From: an uncultured Pseudomonadales bacterium
GTDB taxonomy: Bacteria > Pseudomonadota > Gammaproteobacteria > Pseudomonadales > Azotimanducaceae
Length of the DNA: 64,000 nt
Assembly: GCA_951813295.1 (NCBI GenBank)
Contig: CATOTI010000001.1
Location: 558,001 to 622,000 of the forward strand
Direction of reading: 5' to 3'
The notes under the pieces were generated by a model. It did not search any database. It was not told the DNA's origin and saw only the letters and a list, made by a program, of their open reading frames with translations. Both the position numbers and the translations under genes were made by a program. Positions 36,414-45,370 of this stretch are shown piece after piece; the stretch's first letter is position 1, and the number at the start of each line of letters is the position of its first letter.

Positions 36414-36480
36414 ATGCGAGGACCGGGCTTGCTGTAAAGCGAAGACTTGCGATTGCTGCAAGGAAAGCTGCTGCTGCTAG
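36388..36480 (+). CDS. Metallothionein-like cysteine-rich peptide (30 aa, 11 Cys)
   Basis: A short gene with AGGAGG six bases before ATG 36388. The 30-residue product starts MANEPCECECEDRACC and ends ESCCC. Cysteines lie at 6, 8, 10, 15, 16, 21, 23, 24, 28, 29 and 30, in CxC and CC patterns. It has no aromatic residues, five Lys/Arg and seven acidic residues. This composition is that of a metallothionein, but it is about half the length of bacterial SmtA/BmtA (about 55 aa) and I see no likeness beyond cysteine spacing. It overlaps the ArsR-type gene and is followed by a terminator, so they form a two-gene unit. Binding of soft metals is inferred. Confidence 0.8.
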   Translation: MANEPCECECEDRACCKAKTCDCCKESCCC

Positions 36481-36498
36481 CTCGTGTCTGATTGACGA

Positions 36499-36528
36499 AG
36501 AAAGCCGGCAATTGCCGGCTTTCTCTTT
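36499..36528 (+). terminator. Rho-independent terminator after the cysteine-rich peptide
   Basis: A perfect 26-bp palindrome (arm AGAAAGCCGGCAA, 36499-36511) forms a strong stem with an AATT centre and is followed by a T-rich run (TTTCTCTTT). It lies 18 bp after the stop of the cysteine-rich peptide gene and would end the ArsR-peptide transcript. Confidence 0.75.
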
Positions 36529-36727
36529 GTGGGTCCAGCGGCCAACGGAAACCCGAGTCATCACCTTGTGGCGCCGAAGCCACCGCCTCGCGCCTCCAAC
36601 GTGGGGCCAACTGCTAATGAGCGCCGCCCAGTAGGCGCGATGACGGAAGCTTTGAACGCCCTTCTAGTGAACCGGGCGATGCCGGTAGAGTTCACCGTGA
36701 ATCTCACGACGCATTGGCGGTGAAACG

Positions 36728-37996
36728 ATGAGCGAAGCAACCACGCTCGACGTCAACTCGATTCCACTCGATCAGTTCGACGTTAGCGAACCAACCCTTT
36801 TCGAATCGGATACATGGCAGCCCTGGTTCACGCGGCTGCGCGAGGAAGCGCCAGTGCACTACGTCGCTGATTCGCCGCGTGACTCCTATTGGTCGGTCAC
36901 GACACACGACCTCATCAAGCAGGTCGATACCAATCACGACGTTTTTTCATCGGCCGAGGGTATCGGCATCGTCGATTCGCGGGACGGCGACGACGCCATG
37001 GAAACCGATGTGCCGATCGAGAACTTCATCTCCATGGACCCGCCCGGGCACGGCGTGCAGCGTGCGACGGTTTCGCCGTCGGTCTCGCCAACGAACCTCG
37101 CGAACTTCGAACCGCTCATCCGTGAACGCGCCGCGGACATCCTGGACAACCTTCCTGTCGGCGAAACGTTCAACTGGGTTGATGCCGTATCGGTCGAGCT
37201 GACCGCCCGCATGTTGGCGACGCTCTTCGATTTTCCTTACGAGGAACGTCGCAAGCTCATCTATTGGTCGGACATCACGACGAACGTGCCGGAGCTCACC
37301 GGGCTCGACCTCGATATGGCGCAGCGCCAAGCCGATCTCATGGAGTGCGCGCAGGTCTTCATGGCGTTATGGCAAGAGCGCGCGGCAGCGGAACCCAAAT
37401 TCGATCTCATCTCGATGCTCGCCCACGGCGAGAACACCAAGGACATGATCGAAAACCCGATGCTTTTCTTAGGCAACGTGTTGCTCCTGATCGTCGGCGG
37501 CAATGACACGACCAGAAACAGCATTTCGGGCGGTGTCATCGGGTTGAATCAGTTCCCCAACGAGTACGACAAGCTCCGCGCCAACCCCGCCCTGATCCCG
37601 AACATGGTTTCTGAAATGGTGCGTTGGCAAACACCGGTCATCCACATGCGCAGGACCGCGAAGCGAGACTTCATCCTCGGCGGCGCGAAGATCCGCGAGG
37701 GCGACAAGGTCGTCATGTGGTATCTCTCCGGCAACCGCGATGAGAAGGTCTTCCCGGACGCCGAGCGATTGCTGATCGATCGCAAGAACGCGCGCCATCA
37801 TGTGGCCTTCGGTTTCGGCATCCACCGCTGTATGGGCAACCGGCTGGCGGAAATGCAGCTTCGAGTGCTCTGGGAAGAGATCATGAAGCGTTTCGAGAAG
37901 GTCGAGTTGGCCGGTGACGTGAAACGGCTACCCAACAACTTCATCCGCGGAATCGCGGAGGTTCCCGTTCGCTTGGTGCCGAAATCGGCGGCCTAG
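36728..37996 (+). CDS. Cytochrome P450, CYP153 alkane/fatty-acid hydroxylase type
   Basis: A 422-residue soluble P450. The heme-thiolate loop is FGFGIHRCMGNRLAEMQLR (Cys about 367), the I-helix oxygen-binding motif GGNDTTRNSISGGV, ExxR is EMVRW and the substrate-region HMRRTA is highly typical of CYP153. Length agrees with CYP153A proteins (about 420). It would hydroxylate terminal carbons of medium-chain alkanes or acids with electrons from a ferredoxin and its reductase; neither is next to it. Confidence 0.92.
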   Translation: MSEATTLDVNSIPLDQFDVSEPTLFESDTWQPWFTRLREEAPVHYVADSPRDSYWSVTTHDLIKQVDTNHDVFSSAEGIGIVDSRDGDDAMETDVPIENFISMDPPGHGVQRATVSPSVSPTNLANFEPLIRERAADILDNLPVGETFNWVDAVSVELTARMLATLFDFPYEERRKLIYWSDITTNVPELTGLDLDMAQRQADLMECAQVFMALWQERAAAEPKFDLISMLAHGENTKDMIENPMLFLGNVLLLIVGGNDTTRNSISGGVIGLNQFPNEYDKLRANPALIPNMVSEMVRWQTPVIHMRRTAKRDFILGGAKIREGDKVVMWYLSGNRDEKVFPDAERLLIDRKNARHHVAFGFGIHRCMGNRLAEMQLRVLWEEIMKRFEKVELAGDVKRLPNNFIRGIAEVPVRLVPKSAA

Positions 37997-38064
37997 AAAC
38001 TGCCTGACGGAGCGGCGCCAGTAGTTTGCGCGAGGCAGTGAACTCGCGACGGAGGAGGCGACCC

Positions 38065-39567
38065 TTGATCAGACTCATCGCACGAGGAGCATTGGTCCTC
38101 CAGCTCGTTATCGCGGGAACAGTGTCTGGCGCCGAGATCTTCGATCTCGTCATCCTCGACGGTCGTGTCATTGACCCCGAATCCGAACTCGACGCGGTCC
38201 TCAACGTCGGCATCGTCGACGATCGGATCGAGATCGTGACCGACCGGCCCATCGAAGGCCGAGCAGCCCTGGATGCGCGCGGGCTCGTCGTCAGTCCGGG
38301 GTTCATCGACTTGCACGTCCACGGCTTCTCGACCGAAGCCCAGCGCTACCAAGTCCGCGATGGCATCACCACGGCGCTCGAGCTCGAGAGCGGCGTCGCT
38401 GAAATTGCAAACTGGCTCGATTCCCTCACGGGGCACTCCATCGTCAACTTCGGAGCAAGCGCGGACCATTTCTGGGCGCGGTACGGCGCGATGTCGGCGA
38501 ATCGTGCCGAGGTTTCGGAACTTCAGCAGTCACTCAACCGGCACGGACGGCAGAGCCCACAGTTCCGACGCTGGCGGTTCGACCGGGCCAGCCGCAGGAA
38601 GACGCTCGAACCGACGGAATATGCTGCCATGCGCAAGCAACACGTACGGGCGCTCGATGCCGGCGCGGTAGGAATCGGCTTTCCCGTGGGCTACCACCCT
38701 GCGGTGGATTCGCGGGAAGTGTCCGAACTGTTCAGGTTCGCCGCAGATCGGGAAGTTCCGGTCTTTGTTCATGTACGGATGCCCGACGGGGCCGACCTAC
38801 TCGGCGTCCAGGAGGTCTTGGCGACGGCCATGGCACATGGAACGCCGCTGCAGCTTGTTCATATCAACAGCGTCTCGCGCGGGTCCATCGACGTTGCGCT
38901 GGCTCTGATCGCCGGCGCGCGCGAGCGAGGCCACGATGTGACGGCGGAGGTTTATCCGTACACGGCTGCGTCCACCAACATTGCCACGGCCATCTTTGAT
39001 ACCGGTTGGCAGGACCGAACGGGTATGGGGTACGGCGATTTGCAGTGGCAGGCGACCGGTGAGCGTTTGACCGAGGAGACATTCAATCGGTTTCGCGAGA
39101 CCGGGGGTGTGGTTATTGCTCACATGATGCGTGAAGACTGGATCGAACAGGCAATTTCTGCGCCGGAGGTGATGATTGCATCTGACGGCATGCGATACGC
39201 GCCGTTAGCACACCCGCGAACCGCTGGAACGTTCTCGCGAGTTTTGGGACGTTATGTCAGGGAGCGGTCGCTCATTCCGCTTAGGCAAGCACTGGCGAAG
39301 ATGACGTGGCTACCGGCCCAGCGTTTGGAAACCGTCGCTCCGGCAGCGGCCCGTAAAGGTCGTCTGCAGGCCGGCATGGACGCTGACATTGTGATCTTCG
39401 ATCCCGACACGATCATCGACACCGCCACCTACACCGACGGCTTGTCCTATTCGCGGGGTATCCATCACGTCCTCGTCAACGGTGAATTCGTCGTACGCAA
39501 TGGAGAGAACGTGCCCGACGCGCGTCCGGGTCGACCGCTTCTAGGCGAAGCAACGTCTGGGATGTAA
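38065..39567 (+). CDS. Exported N-acyl-D-amino-acid deacylase-like amidohydrolase
   Basis: A 500-residue metal-dependent hydrolase. Start TTG 38065 follows GGAGGAGG and gives a signal (LIRLIARGALVLQLVIAGTVSG). The domain starts IFDLVILDGRVIDPESELDA; the HxH metal pair is GFIDLHVHGF; further landmarks are VHVRMPDGADLLG, QLVHINSVSRGSID, VTAEVYPYTAAS and MIASDGM, all of the D-aminoacylase/dihydroorotase superfamily. The C-terminal DADIVIFDPDTI closes the small beta domain. It would release acyl groups from D-amino acids or related amides in the periplasm. Confidence 0.85.
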   Translation: MIRLIARGALVLQLVIAGTVSGAEIFDLVILDGRVIDPESELDAVLNVGIVDDRIEIVTDRPIEGRAALDARGLVVSPGFIDLHVHGFSTEAQRYQVRDGITTALELESGVAEIANWLDSLTGHSIVNFGASADHFWARYGAMSANRAEVSELQQSLNRHGRQSPQFRRWRFDRASRRKTLEPTEYAAMRKQHVRALDAGAVGIGFPVGYHPAVDSREVSELFRFAADREVPVFVHVRMPDGADLLGVQEVLATAMAHGTPLQLVHINSVSRGSIDVALALIAGARERGHDVTAEVYPYTAASTNIATAIFDTGWQDRTGMGYGDLQWQATGERLTEETFNRFRETGGVVIAHMMREDWIEQAISAPEVMIASDGMRYAPLAHPRTAGTFSRVLGRYVRERSLIPLRQALAKMTWLPAQRLETVAPAAARKGRLQAGMDADIVIFDPDTIIDTATYTDGLSYSRGIHHVLVNGEFVVRNGENVPDARPGRPLLGEATSGM

Positions 39568-39668
39568 CCCGACTTCCTGACAAACCCGCAAACCATCCAA
39601 GCGGTAAACGCCGCACCTAACGGGTCAGTCGCAAGCTCGGATGCGACTCGCAAGCCAAAGAGGAGATC

Positions 39669-40472
39669 GTGGGCCCAGAAGGCTACACTTTCGGCTACAG
39701 CGCGGCTGCTGTGGCCCTGATGGCGTTCCGCACCGCGGAATCGCACGCGGCGTTCTTGCTGCGCGAACTCAAGCCCCAGATGTCGCTACTCGACGTTGGA
39801 TGCGGACCGGGAACGATTACCCTTGGCCTCGCACGTGCGGTCCACCCGGGGACGGTCGTTGGCATCGAACTCGACCTCGAGCAAACGCGCCATGTCGCAG
39901 AGCAGGCGCACGATGAAGGGCTCGATCTTTCCTTCGCACGAGGAGACGTCTATGACCTCCCGTATTCGGATGACAGCTTCGACGCCGTCTTCCTATCTGC
40001 TGTCGTCGGGAATCTGCGACATCCAATCGACGGATTCCGCGAGCTCTATCGGGTCCTGAGACCGGGCGGTCTGATCGGCGTAAAGGAGTTCGATCACGGC
40101 GGAAATCTCGCGTTCCCCGAGCCTGAGCACATCAAAAGGGTGAACGAACTCGCCAATCGACTACGCCTTCGCAACGGGCATGATCCCGATAGCGGACGAA
40201 AAGTATCGAGCTACCTCGACGCGGCCGGATTCGCACGGATTCGGGCGAAAGCGACCTTCGAGAACCTACCGCCCGCGCCGGGTATTCAGGGTAGTCCGCT
40301 CATGGAGTCGATCGTCCGAGAGGAGTGGGGACCGAAGTTCGTCGAACTCGGTTGGGCGACGCAACAAGAGATCGACCAGTGGATCGAACAATCAGCGGCC
40401 CACGTTCGCAGTGGCACTGAGTTCACCGCATTGGCCTGGGTCGAAGCGCTGGCCTTTAAGCCAACAGGATGA
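39669..40472 (+). CDS. Class I SAM-dependent methyltransferase
   Basis: A 267-residue UbiE/MenG-like methyltransferase with a GTG start after GAGGAG. SAM-binding motif I is LLDVGCGPGTITLGLARAV, the acidic post-I residue is VVGIELDLEQT, motif II is FARGDVYDLPYSDDSFDAVF and motif III is VLRPGGLIGVKEF. The tail has a substrate-cap region. Methyl acceptor unknown. Confidence 0.9.
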   Translation: MGPEGYTFGYSAAAVALMAFRTAESHAAFLLRELKPQMSLLDVGCGPGTITLGLARAVHPGTVVGIELDLEQTRHVAEQAHDEGLDLSFARGDVYDLPYSDDSFDAVFLSAVVGNLRHPIDGFRELYRVLRPGGLIGVKEFDHGGNLAFPEPEHIKRVNELANRLRLRNGHDPDSGRKVSSYLDAAGFARIRAKATFENLPPAPGIQGSPLMESIVREEWGPKFVELGWATQQEIDQWIEQSAAHVRSGTEFTALAWVEALAFKPTG

Positions 40473-40583
40473 CGTCCGGTGGCGCATTCGTTCGCGTTTC
40501 GTGTGCAAACGTCAGTGCTTGTCCACGGGCATCAAACAACGGCGCTAAGTTTGTTATGTGCAGGGTCGTGGCTGAGGCTGCAG

Positions 40584-41633
40584 GTGCGTACGACGACCGG
40601 ATATTGGGCGAATGTGCTCGCAGTACTCGCCGCCTCGTCGATATCGATCGGCGTAGCCGGAGCCGATGACGGTTCCATCCGCGTGGCGTTCAAGTACGAC
40701 TACAACCGCGTCATTTTCGTCGTTGGTCGGCGCGGGCCTACCATGCGTTCGTACGGTCAAAACCCACTCTACCTGCGTGACCCCCAAGCCCAGCTCAGTG
40801 GCCTTCGGCTGCTTGAGACAACGCCATCAAACGCCGCCGACGTCGAGTCGATCTCAAGTGGGGTCTCGGCAGGCGATCGATTCGTGTTGCTTACCGGGCG
40901 ACAAAAAGAGATAGGCGTCGTCGTGGACCGTCTGATTCCGGGCAACCTCTGGTGTGACGGCGTAGCGGTAGCGTTGGGGACCGTCGAGCGTGCCGATAGG
41001 CGCGCATTCAGCCGCACCCGAGAAAAGTACTATCTCGTCACACCACGCTCGCCCGGAAAACCCTCAGATGGCCGTCTCGGACTTGACTGGTCACCTCTCA
41101 GTGCCACCCAAGACGGTATGGTCCGAGGCACTCTAGCGGCTCTGTTCGATGAACATCTTCCATCGGTCATCGACGAGACCAACGACTACGCGCGTCTTGT
41201 GGAGCGCGGAATCCGATGGCCGCTCCGGTGGCTAGCCCGTAATGAGGCCTTACGAGAAAGACGCGGACGCCTCACTTACGACGCCCAGAGACTGACCCTC
41301 GGCGGTGATGACCCAGTGTTGTTTGTCCGGGCACGCTGGCTGATCGGTGGAGCGACCGTCTTTGGGTTAACCGCGTGGGTAAAAGCCGACACGGGAAGGC
41401 CGATAGAGGTCCACGACCAGGTAGCCCGTTGGCTTCGAATGCCCGTATTCCAGGGGCGGGATCTGGGCGAGCCTTACCACGGCATGGTGCTCAACCTTTT
41501 TGATCACGACCGGGACGGTCGCGGCGAAGCCTTGATGTACCAGCGCGGCTACGAGTCAGCCTCGGTGGTACTCCTGGAGTACGACGGCGCGCGGATGGTT
41601 CCGACCGGTGTCGAACTCTCCTACGGATGCTAG
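40584..41633 (+). CDS. Exported hypothetical protein
   Basis: GTG 40584 is chosen because a signal peptide follows (NVLAVLAASSISIGVAGA); the ORF is open to GTG 40479. The mature protein of about 330 residues has no recognised domain. It includes a predicted beta-rich part (VIFVVGRRGPTMRSYG) and a C-terminal NLFDHDRDGRGEALMYQRG, which resembles an EF-hand-like Asp-rich calcium loop. Function unknown. It is the last gene before the mobile region. Confidence 0.55.
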   Translation: MRTTTGYWANVLAVLAASSISIGVAGADDGSIRVAFKYDYNRVIFVVGRRGPTMRSYGQNPLYLRDPQAQLSGLRLLETTPSNAADVESISSGVSAGDRFVLLTGRQKEIGVVVDRLIPGNLWCDGVAVALGTVERADRRAFSRTREKYYLVTPRSPGKPSDGRLGLDWSPLSATQDGMVRGTLAALFDEHLPSVIDETNDYARLVERGIRWPLRWLARNEALRERRGRLTYDAQRLTLGGDDPVLFVRARWLIGGATVFGLTAWVKADTGRPIEVHDQVARWLRMPVFQGRDLGEPYHGMVLNLFDHDRDGRGEALMYQRGYESASVVLLEYDGARMVPTGVELSYGC

Positions 41634-41685
41634 CGACGAGCTAATCGCACGGACGCCTGATCCTCTGTTAACTCGTTGATTTGAT

Positions 41686-41732
41686 TGGTAGGCGCGATTG
41701 GATTCGAACCAACGACCCCCACCATGTCAAAG
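41686..41732 (-). other. tRNA-Val(GAC) 3' fragment, probable integration (att) site
   Basis: On the minus strand the 47 bases give the anticodon loop TTGACAT, the variable region, a good T-arm (GTTGG-TTCGAAT-CCAAT), acceptor 3' strand CGCGCCT, discriminator A and CCA. The preceding 5' half does not form a D-arm or acceptor strand and is unrelated, so this is not a functional tRNA. Such a piece is the usual core left by a tyrosine integrase, and an integrase gene starts 150 bp away. It marks one end of an integrated element. Confidence 0.7.
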
Positions 41733-41881
41733 TGTGGAAATCAGCATCGTAAGTCGCTGAACTACAATAGGATTAGCTGGCAACTAATTGATATATAAGG
41801 ACCTTGAGTATGCAGGCTGGTGCATCGCAACGCGGGCTAACGTAACATCTCTGCACTACTGGATGCACTACCGGCGACACC

Positions 41882-42838
41882 TTGCCCGCGTTTACAAAAA
41901 CCTACCTCGATGCTCTTGAACCTATCGGTAAGCCGTATTGGCGCAGCGATAGCGGCGGCAAACACAGCGTTCGCGGGCTGAAGGTTCGCGTCAACCCGAG
42001 TGGTCGCAAGCTTTTCTACTTCCAACCGGCGCGCGGTCGATACATTCCGCTTGGTGACTATCCGACTGTCACCATTTCCCTCGCTCGATCGGAGTGCGCG
42101 CGCGTCCTCACGCGGATTGCGAACGGTGAGGATGGAAAACCCGAGTATCGTCGTCCTGCACCCAAGCGCAAATCATCGCCGAGCGTTTGGACAGTATTCG
42201 ACGAGTACGAAAGTGATTTCCGCGCTCGTCGCGCACAACAAGGCTATGACGGCCGGTCGACGGAGGTTGCGAAGACCGCCGTCCGTACGCTCCTCAACCG
42301 GAATAAGAACGTTCGAGGTGCGCTGACGGTCGACGAGCGCGAGATGTTCGACAAGCCGATAGTGGCCATGTCGCGCGCTGAGGTCATGCGGTGGCACGAA
42401 CGCCAACGGCGGTCGAGAAGGCCGAGCACGGTCAACAGGCGTCTAACGGCACTACGGTCATTCTTCGACTTCGCATCCGGACTCGATGGTTTCGAACTCG
42501 CGAATCCGACAGCCGGACTCAAAATCGAGCGTGTCCGCAACGCCGAAGTTCGTGCACGGGTGCTGACCGAAGACGAAGAACGAAGGTTACGAGAGGTTGT
42601 CGAGCGACGCACCGGTCACATTCGGCCGCTCGTTTTGGTCGCATTAGGTTCCGGGCTCCGACGCGGCGAGTTGTTTCGATTGCGTTGGCAAGACGTTGGC
42701 GACGAACATTTACACGTCGCCGTCACCAAGTCGGGGCGACCGCGAAACGTTCCAATGACCCGGGATGTACGAACTACGCTCGACGGGTCAGCACGATCTG
42801 GATCGGTGCCCCTGTGCCGTCGGAGCGCACCCGCTTGA
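41882..42838 (+). pseudogene. int: Tyrosine integrase (DUF4102 type), C terminus missing
   Basis: The TTG 41882 frame encodes an N-terminal arm domain (LDALEPIGKPYWRSD, GLKVRVNPSGRKLFYF), a SAM-like core-binding domain and the first part of the catalytic domain with catalytic Arg in GSGLRRGELFRLRW (about residue 258). It then stops matching after PMTRDVRTTLD, near base 42780. The HxxR and the nucleophile Tyr are gone. From that point the DNA belongs to an opposite-strand TIR gene. The integrase is therefore truncated and inactive. Confidence 0.85.
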
Positions 42839-43682
42839 AGTCGCCGTCGCGAATATCGCGGTAGCCGACCCACTTGCCATCAGGCGACAAGAAAGGGAAA
42901 AAGGCGAATCGCGCATCGACCGGTAGTTCGATCGTCTCTGTCGAATCAAGAAAGCGCGTAAAGAGATGTAGTTTGCGGTCTCGATACCCAAAGTAGACCA
43001 ACGTTTCGCCTTCCAAGAAGAACTCAGCTTCGACGCCGTTCAAGCGGCCAATGCGCTCGATGTCATCGGGGATGTCGATCGTTGTTCGAACCACCGCAGG
43101 GATCGCACGATCTGTCGGGTCTTCCACTGCCACGGAGGCTCCCAGCCGCCAGGCTAGCGCGCTCATCAATACAACGGACGTGACGACGACGAGGCCCACG
43201 TTGCGTGTCGACCAACCTTGCAACTGCCGAACGGGGCGGACTTCAGCAGCGCCACGGTCGACGTGCTGTGTGGCAAATCGCAAGAGCTTCTAGCGGTACG
43301 CCCGCTCGGGTGTGTCGTACTTGAGGATCGCCTGAATCGAACTCAGCGTGAGCTCAGTACCGGGATCGAGGTCCGTCGGCTCTAGATGAATGGCGAGGAA
43401 CGGGAACTCATGATCAACTGCGTACCCCACTTCCCGCAGGCAATGGGGCCGCTCGACCGACGTTGGGGTGACGTAGAAAAGGAAGAGCGCGGCACCATCG
43501 ATCGCTCGGGCCAACTCATCGCGCCACACAGTACCCGGCTCGATCCCCTCGTCGTACCAGACGTTGAAGCCTTGGTCATGCAGCCACTGGATCTCCGGAT
43601 AGACCCTGGCTGCATCGGCATGGGTGTAGCTCACGAAGACGTACGGTTCGTCGCCTGAGTACGCGGGAAAAGGTTTGTCCAT
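42774..43682 (-). pseudogene. TIR-domain membrane protein, interrupted and 3' truncated
   Basis: ATG 43682 starts a TIR domain (PYVFVSYTHADAARVYPEIQ, GFNVWYDEGIEPGTVWRDEL, HCLREVGYAVD with the Glu that is catalytic in TIR NADases). A TAG at 43290-43292 stops the frame. The same frame then resumes as KLLRFATQHVDRGAAEVRPV, a membrane helix (VGLVVVTSVVLMSALAWRL) and a beta-propeller-like segment (FFPFLSPDGKWVGYRDIRD), ending at the junction with the integrase. It is a TIR-TM-TolB-like protein that has lost function by a nonsense change and by truncation. Confidence 0.75.
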
Positions 43683-43884
43683 CGAATGAGCTTATCAACG
43701 ACGCCTGCTGACACGGACGACGTCTTTTCAACCTGGATTTCGACGATGACACCGACAGATCGCCCAAAGTCCCTTCTTGGGCCGTTAGCAGACATACGCC
43801 TGCCTCGAATCTCGCCATGAGCCAGTATCGATGAAAGCGGGGCTTACGAGCCCCAAGCGCGAGAGCGAATTTCGCGATTCGACG

Positions 43885-44172
43885 CTACGGAAGATCTTTG
43901 AGGGCTTGTTGGGCCGCGGCGTCGTCCAATGCAGGAACGATTGACACGTCCAGGACGCTATTCCATTGCACGTTCCAGGCTGCGAGGACCTTGGGGTCAT
44001 CGCATTCGATTATCGCGACCCCGTTTCCCGCAACAATATCGTGCCACCGGCCAACGATTCTCAGGCCTTCTGGGCCGGCCAGTTCAGGGCCGTCTAGGTC
44101 TAGCGACGCAAACATCTTGTAAGTTTCGTGCCTGCTGGCTTCTCGGACTTTGAACCGGCTTAGGTAGAGCAT
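43885..44172 (-). CDS. DUF3303-type small protein
   Basis: A 95-residue protein from ATG 44172. It has a ferredoxin-like dimeric-barrel pattern (MLYLSRFKVREASRHETYKM, GLRIVGRWHDIVAGNGVAII, ECDDPKVLAAWNVQWNSVLD), typical of DUF3303. Function unknown. Flanked by sequence with no clear genes. Confidence 0.6.
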   Translation of the reverse strand: MLYLSRFKVREASRHETYKMFASLDLDGPELAGPEGLRIVGRWHDIVAGNGVAIIECDDPKVLAAWNVQWNSVLDVSIVPALDDAAAQQALKDLP

Positions 44173-44193
44173 TCGAGATTTCCTTAGGGCCAT

Positions 44194-44693
44194 TGGACGC
44201 GGTTTGACCCGCGATTATGACGAAAAATGAGATACATGCACTTCGCTACCCCACGAGGGACTCGTGGTTCGTCGTCGCCGGCGTGATGTTGCCCTGATTG
44301 CCTCGACAACCTGACGCGTCGCGTTCGGTCAAGGCAATCAGTACGCGTCCGCTTCTGGCCGACGGTACACGTCTACTCCCTCCCCAAGTCGACGTCCTCT
44401 AAAAAACGAAGCGATCGTCCGAGAGGAATGTATCGGACCAATGCTTGGAGACCCATCGGCGAGGTCGTCGGGGCGTCGACATAATCTGACCTGAATCAAA
44501 CCTAGATCAACTAGCAGAATCGATTCAGTTTCTAGCGTCGACTTCTTGCTGGTACTTCGCTGCCATGTCTTCGACGGCTTTGCCATGCTCAGTCTGAGAT
44601 TACGTATTGCGCTGATCCATTGAATCCGCACCCATTGCAGACATGCAACAACCTCTCAGCTAACCTTTCTGCATCAATTCAGATGGGATTTAC
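44194..44693. other. Gene-poor stretch in accessory region
   Basis: About 500 bp, more AT-rich than the core. The minus-strand ORF at 44338-44631 has no ribosome site, no motif and an implausible composition, so I do not call it. The last 60 bases hold the probable promoter of the following membrane protein gene. Confidence 0.4.
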
Positions 44694-45182
44694 ATGAACA
44701 TTATGGAACTAGGAGCGCTGGGCGAATTTGTTGGCTCAATCGGTGTCATCGTGACATTGATCTATTTGGCTATCCAGATTCGCCAAAACACTGCACAGCA
44801 AAAGCAAACGGAATTGTACTCGCGAGCAGCCGCTGTTAACGCCAGTGCAACGGCTTTGCGCGACGCACGTAGGGACATCTATCAAGATTCGGAACTCAGC
44901 GTCATTTGGTCGAAAGGCATGAGCCAGCCAGAGGAATTATCTGAGATCGAATTTCTCAAATACCGACTGATGATCCAAAACACAGTCGATGGAATATGGG
45001 ATATTCACGCTAGAACAACCGTTACAGGTGTCTCGCCAGAAATCTGGCAGTCGCTGGGGGTCAAAGCCGTTGAGAGAATTGTTGCGACAACAGGCGGCCG
45101 ACGCATTTGGGAACAATTCAAGTCAGCCTATCCTGAGGAATTTCGCGATGAGATTGACCGCGTGTTAGCAACTAACGCATAG
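44694..45182 (+). CDS. Membrane-anchored protein of a three-copy local family
   Basis: A 162-residue protein: N-terminal membrane helix (FVGSIGVIVTLIYLAIQIRQ), then an amphipathic helical domain with Asn-Thr after the helix (QNTAQQKQ). A second part has MIQNTVDGIWDIHARTTVTG and ends FRDEIDRVLATN. Two other members, both hit by insertion sequences, lie at 53290-53618 and 55161-57718. The family is common as an uncharacterised protein in marine bacteria. Function unknown. Confidence 0.7.
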   Translation: MNIMELGALGEFVGSIGVIVTLIYLAIQIRQNTAQQKQTELYSRAAAVNASATALRDARRDIYQDSELSVIWSKGMSQPEELSEIEFLKYRLMIQNTVDGIWDIHARTTVTGVSPEIWQSLGVKAVERIVATTGGRRIWEQFKSAYPEEFRDEIDRVLATNA

Positions 45183-45316
45183 ATGTACGGCTGTTTCTGG
45201 AGGGTCAGTGACCGTCTGCTCCTGGCCGCCGATAGCCGCCATCCCGCTTGACAGGGGGCGGTCATGTCAATAGGGTTAATCTGTAGTTTGTCGGGGGTGC
45301 GCCCGACCTTCCTTCG

Positions 45317-45340
45317 AACCTCGCCTTGGCGGGGTTTTGT
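45317..45340 (+). terminator. Terminator-like hairpin
   Basis: AACCTCGCC pairs with GGCGGGGTT (one T-G wobble), followed by TTTGTGTTT. It is located 134 bp after the membrane protein stop and fits a Rho-independent terminator for the plus strand. Confidence 0.5.
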
Positions 45341-45370
45341 GTTTGAGGTCGGCTCCTAAGTACTTCGAAG

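Noticed and set aside
35826..36461. 211-residue minus-strand ORF opposite the ArsR-type gene
   Set aside because: It is the antisense shadow of the regulator, whose helix-turn-helix and wing are clear on the plus strand.
30840..36480. CRISPR array or other regular repeats
   Set aside because: No set of equally spaced direct repeats was seen here or elsewhere in the window.
36410..36634. 74-residue plus-strand ORF overlapping the cysteine-rich peptide gene
   Set aside because: It lies in another frame without a ribosome site and crosses the terminator, while the 30-residue frame has AGGAGG and a strong composition.
41686..41790. Complete tRNA gene on the minus strand
   Set aside because: Only the anticodon loop, T-arm and 3' acceptor strand match. 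The upstream half has no D-arm, no matching 5' acceptor strand and a mismatched anticodon stem.
44338..44631. 97-residue minus-strand ORF
   Set aside because: No ribosome site, no recognised motif, low-quality composition; it lies in an AT-rich gap and reads like non-coding DNA.
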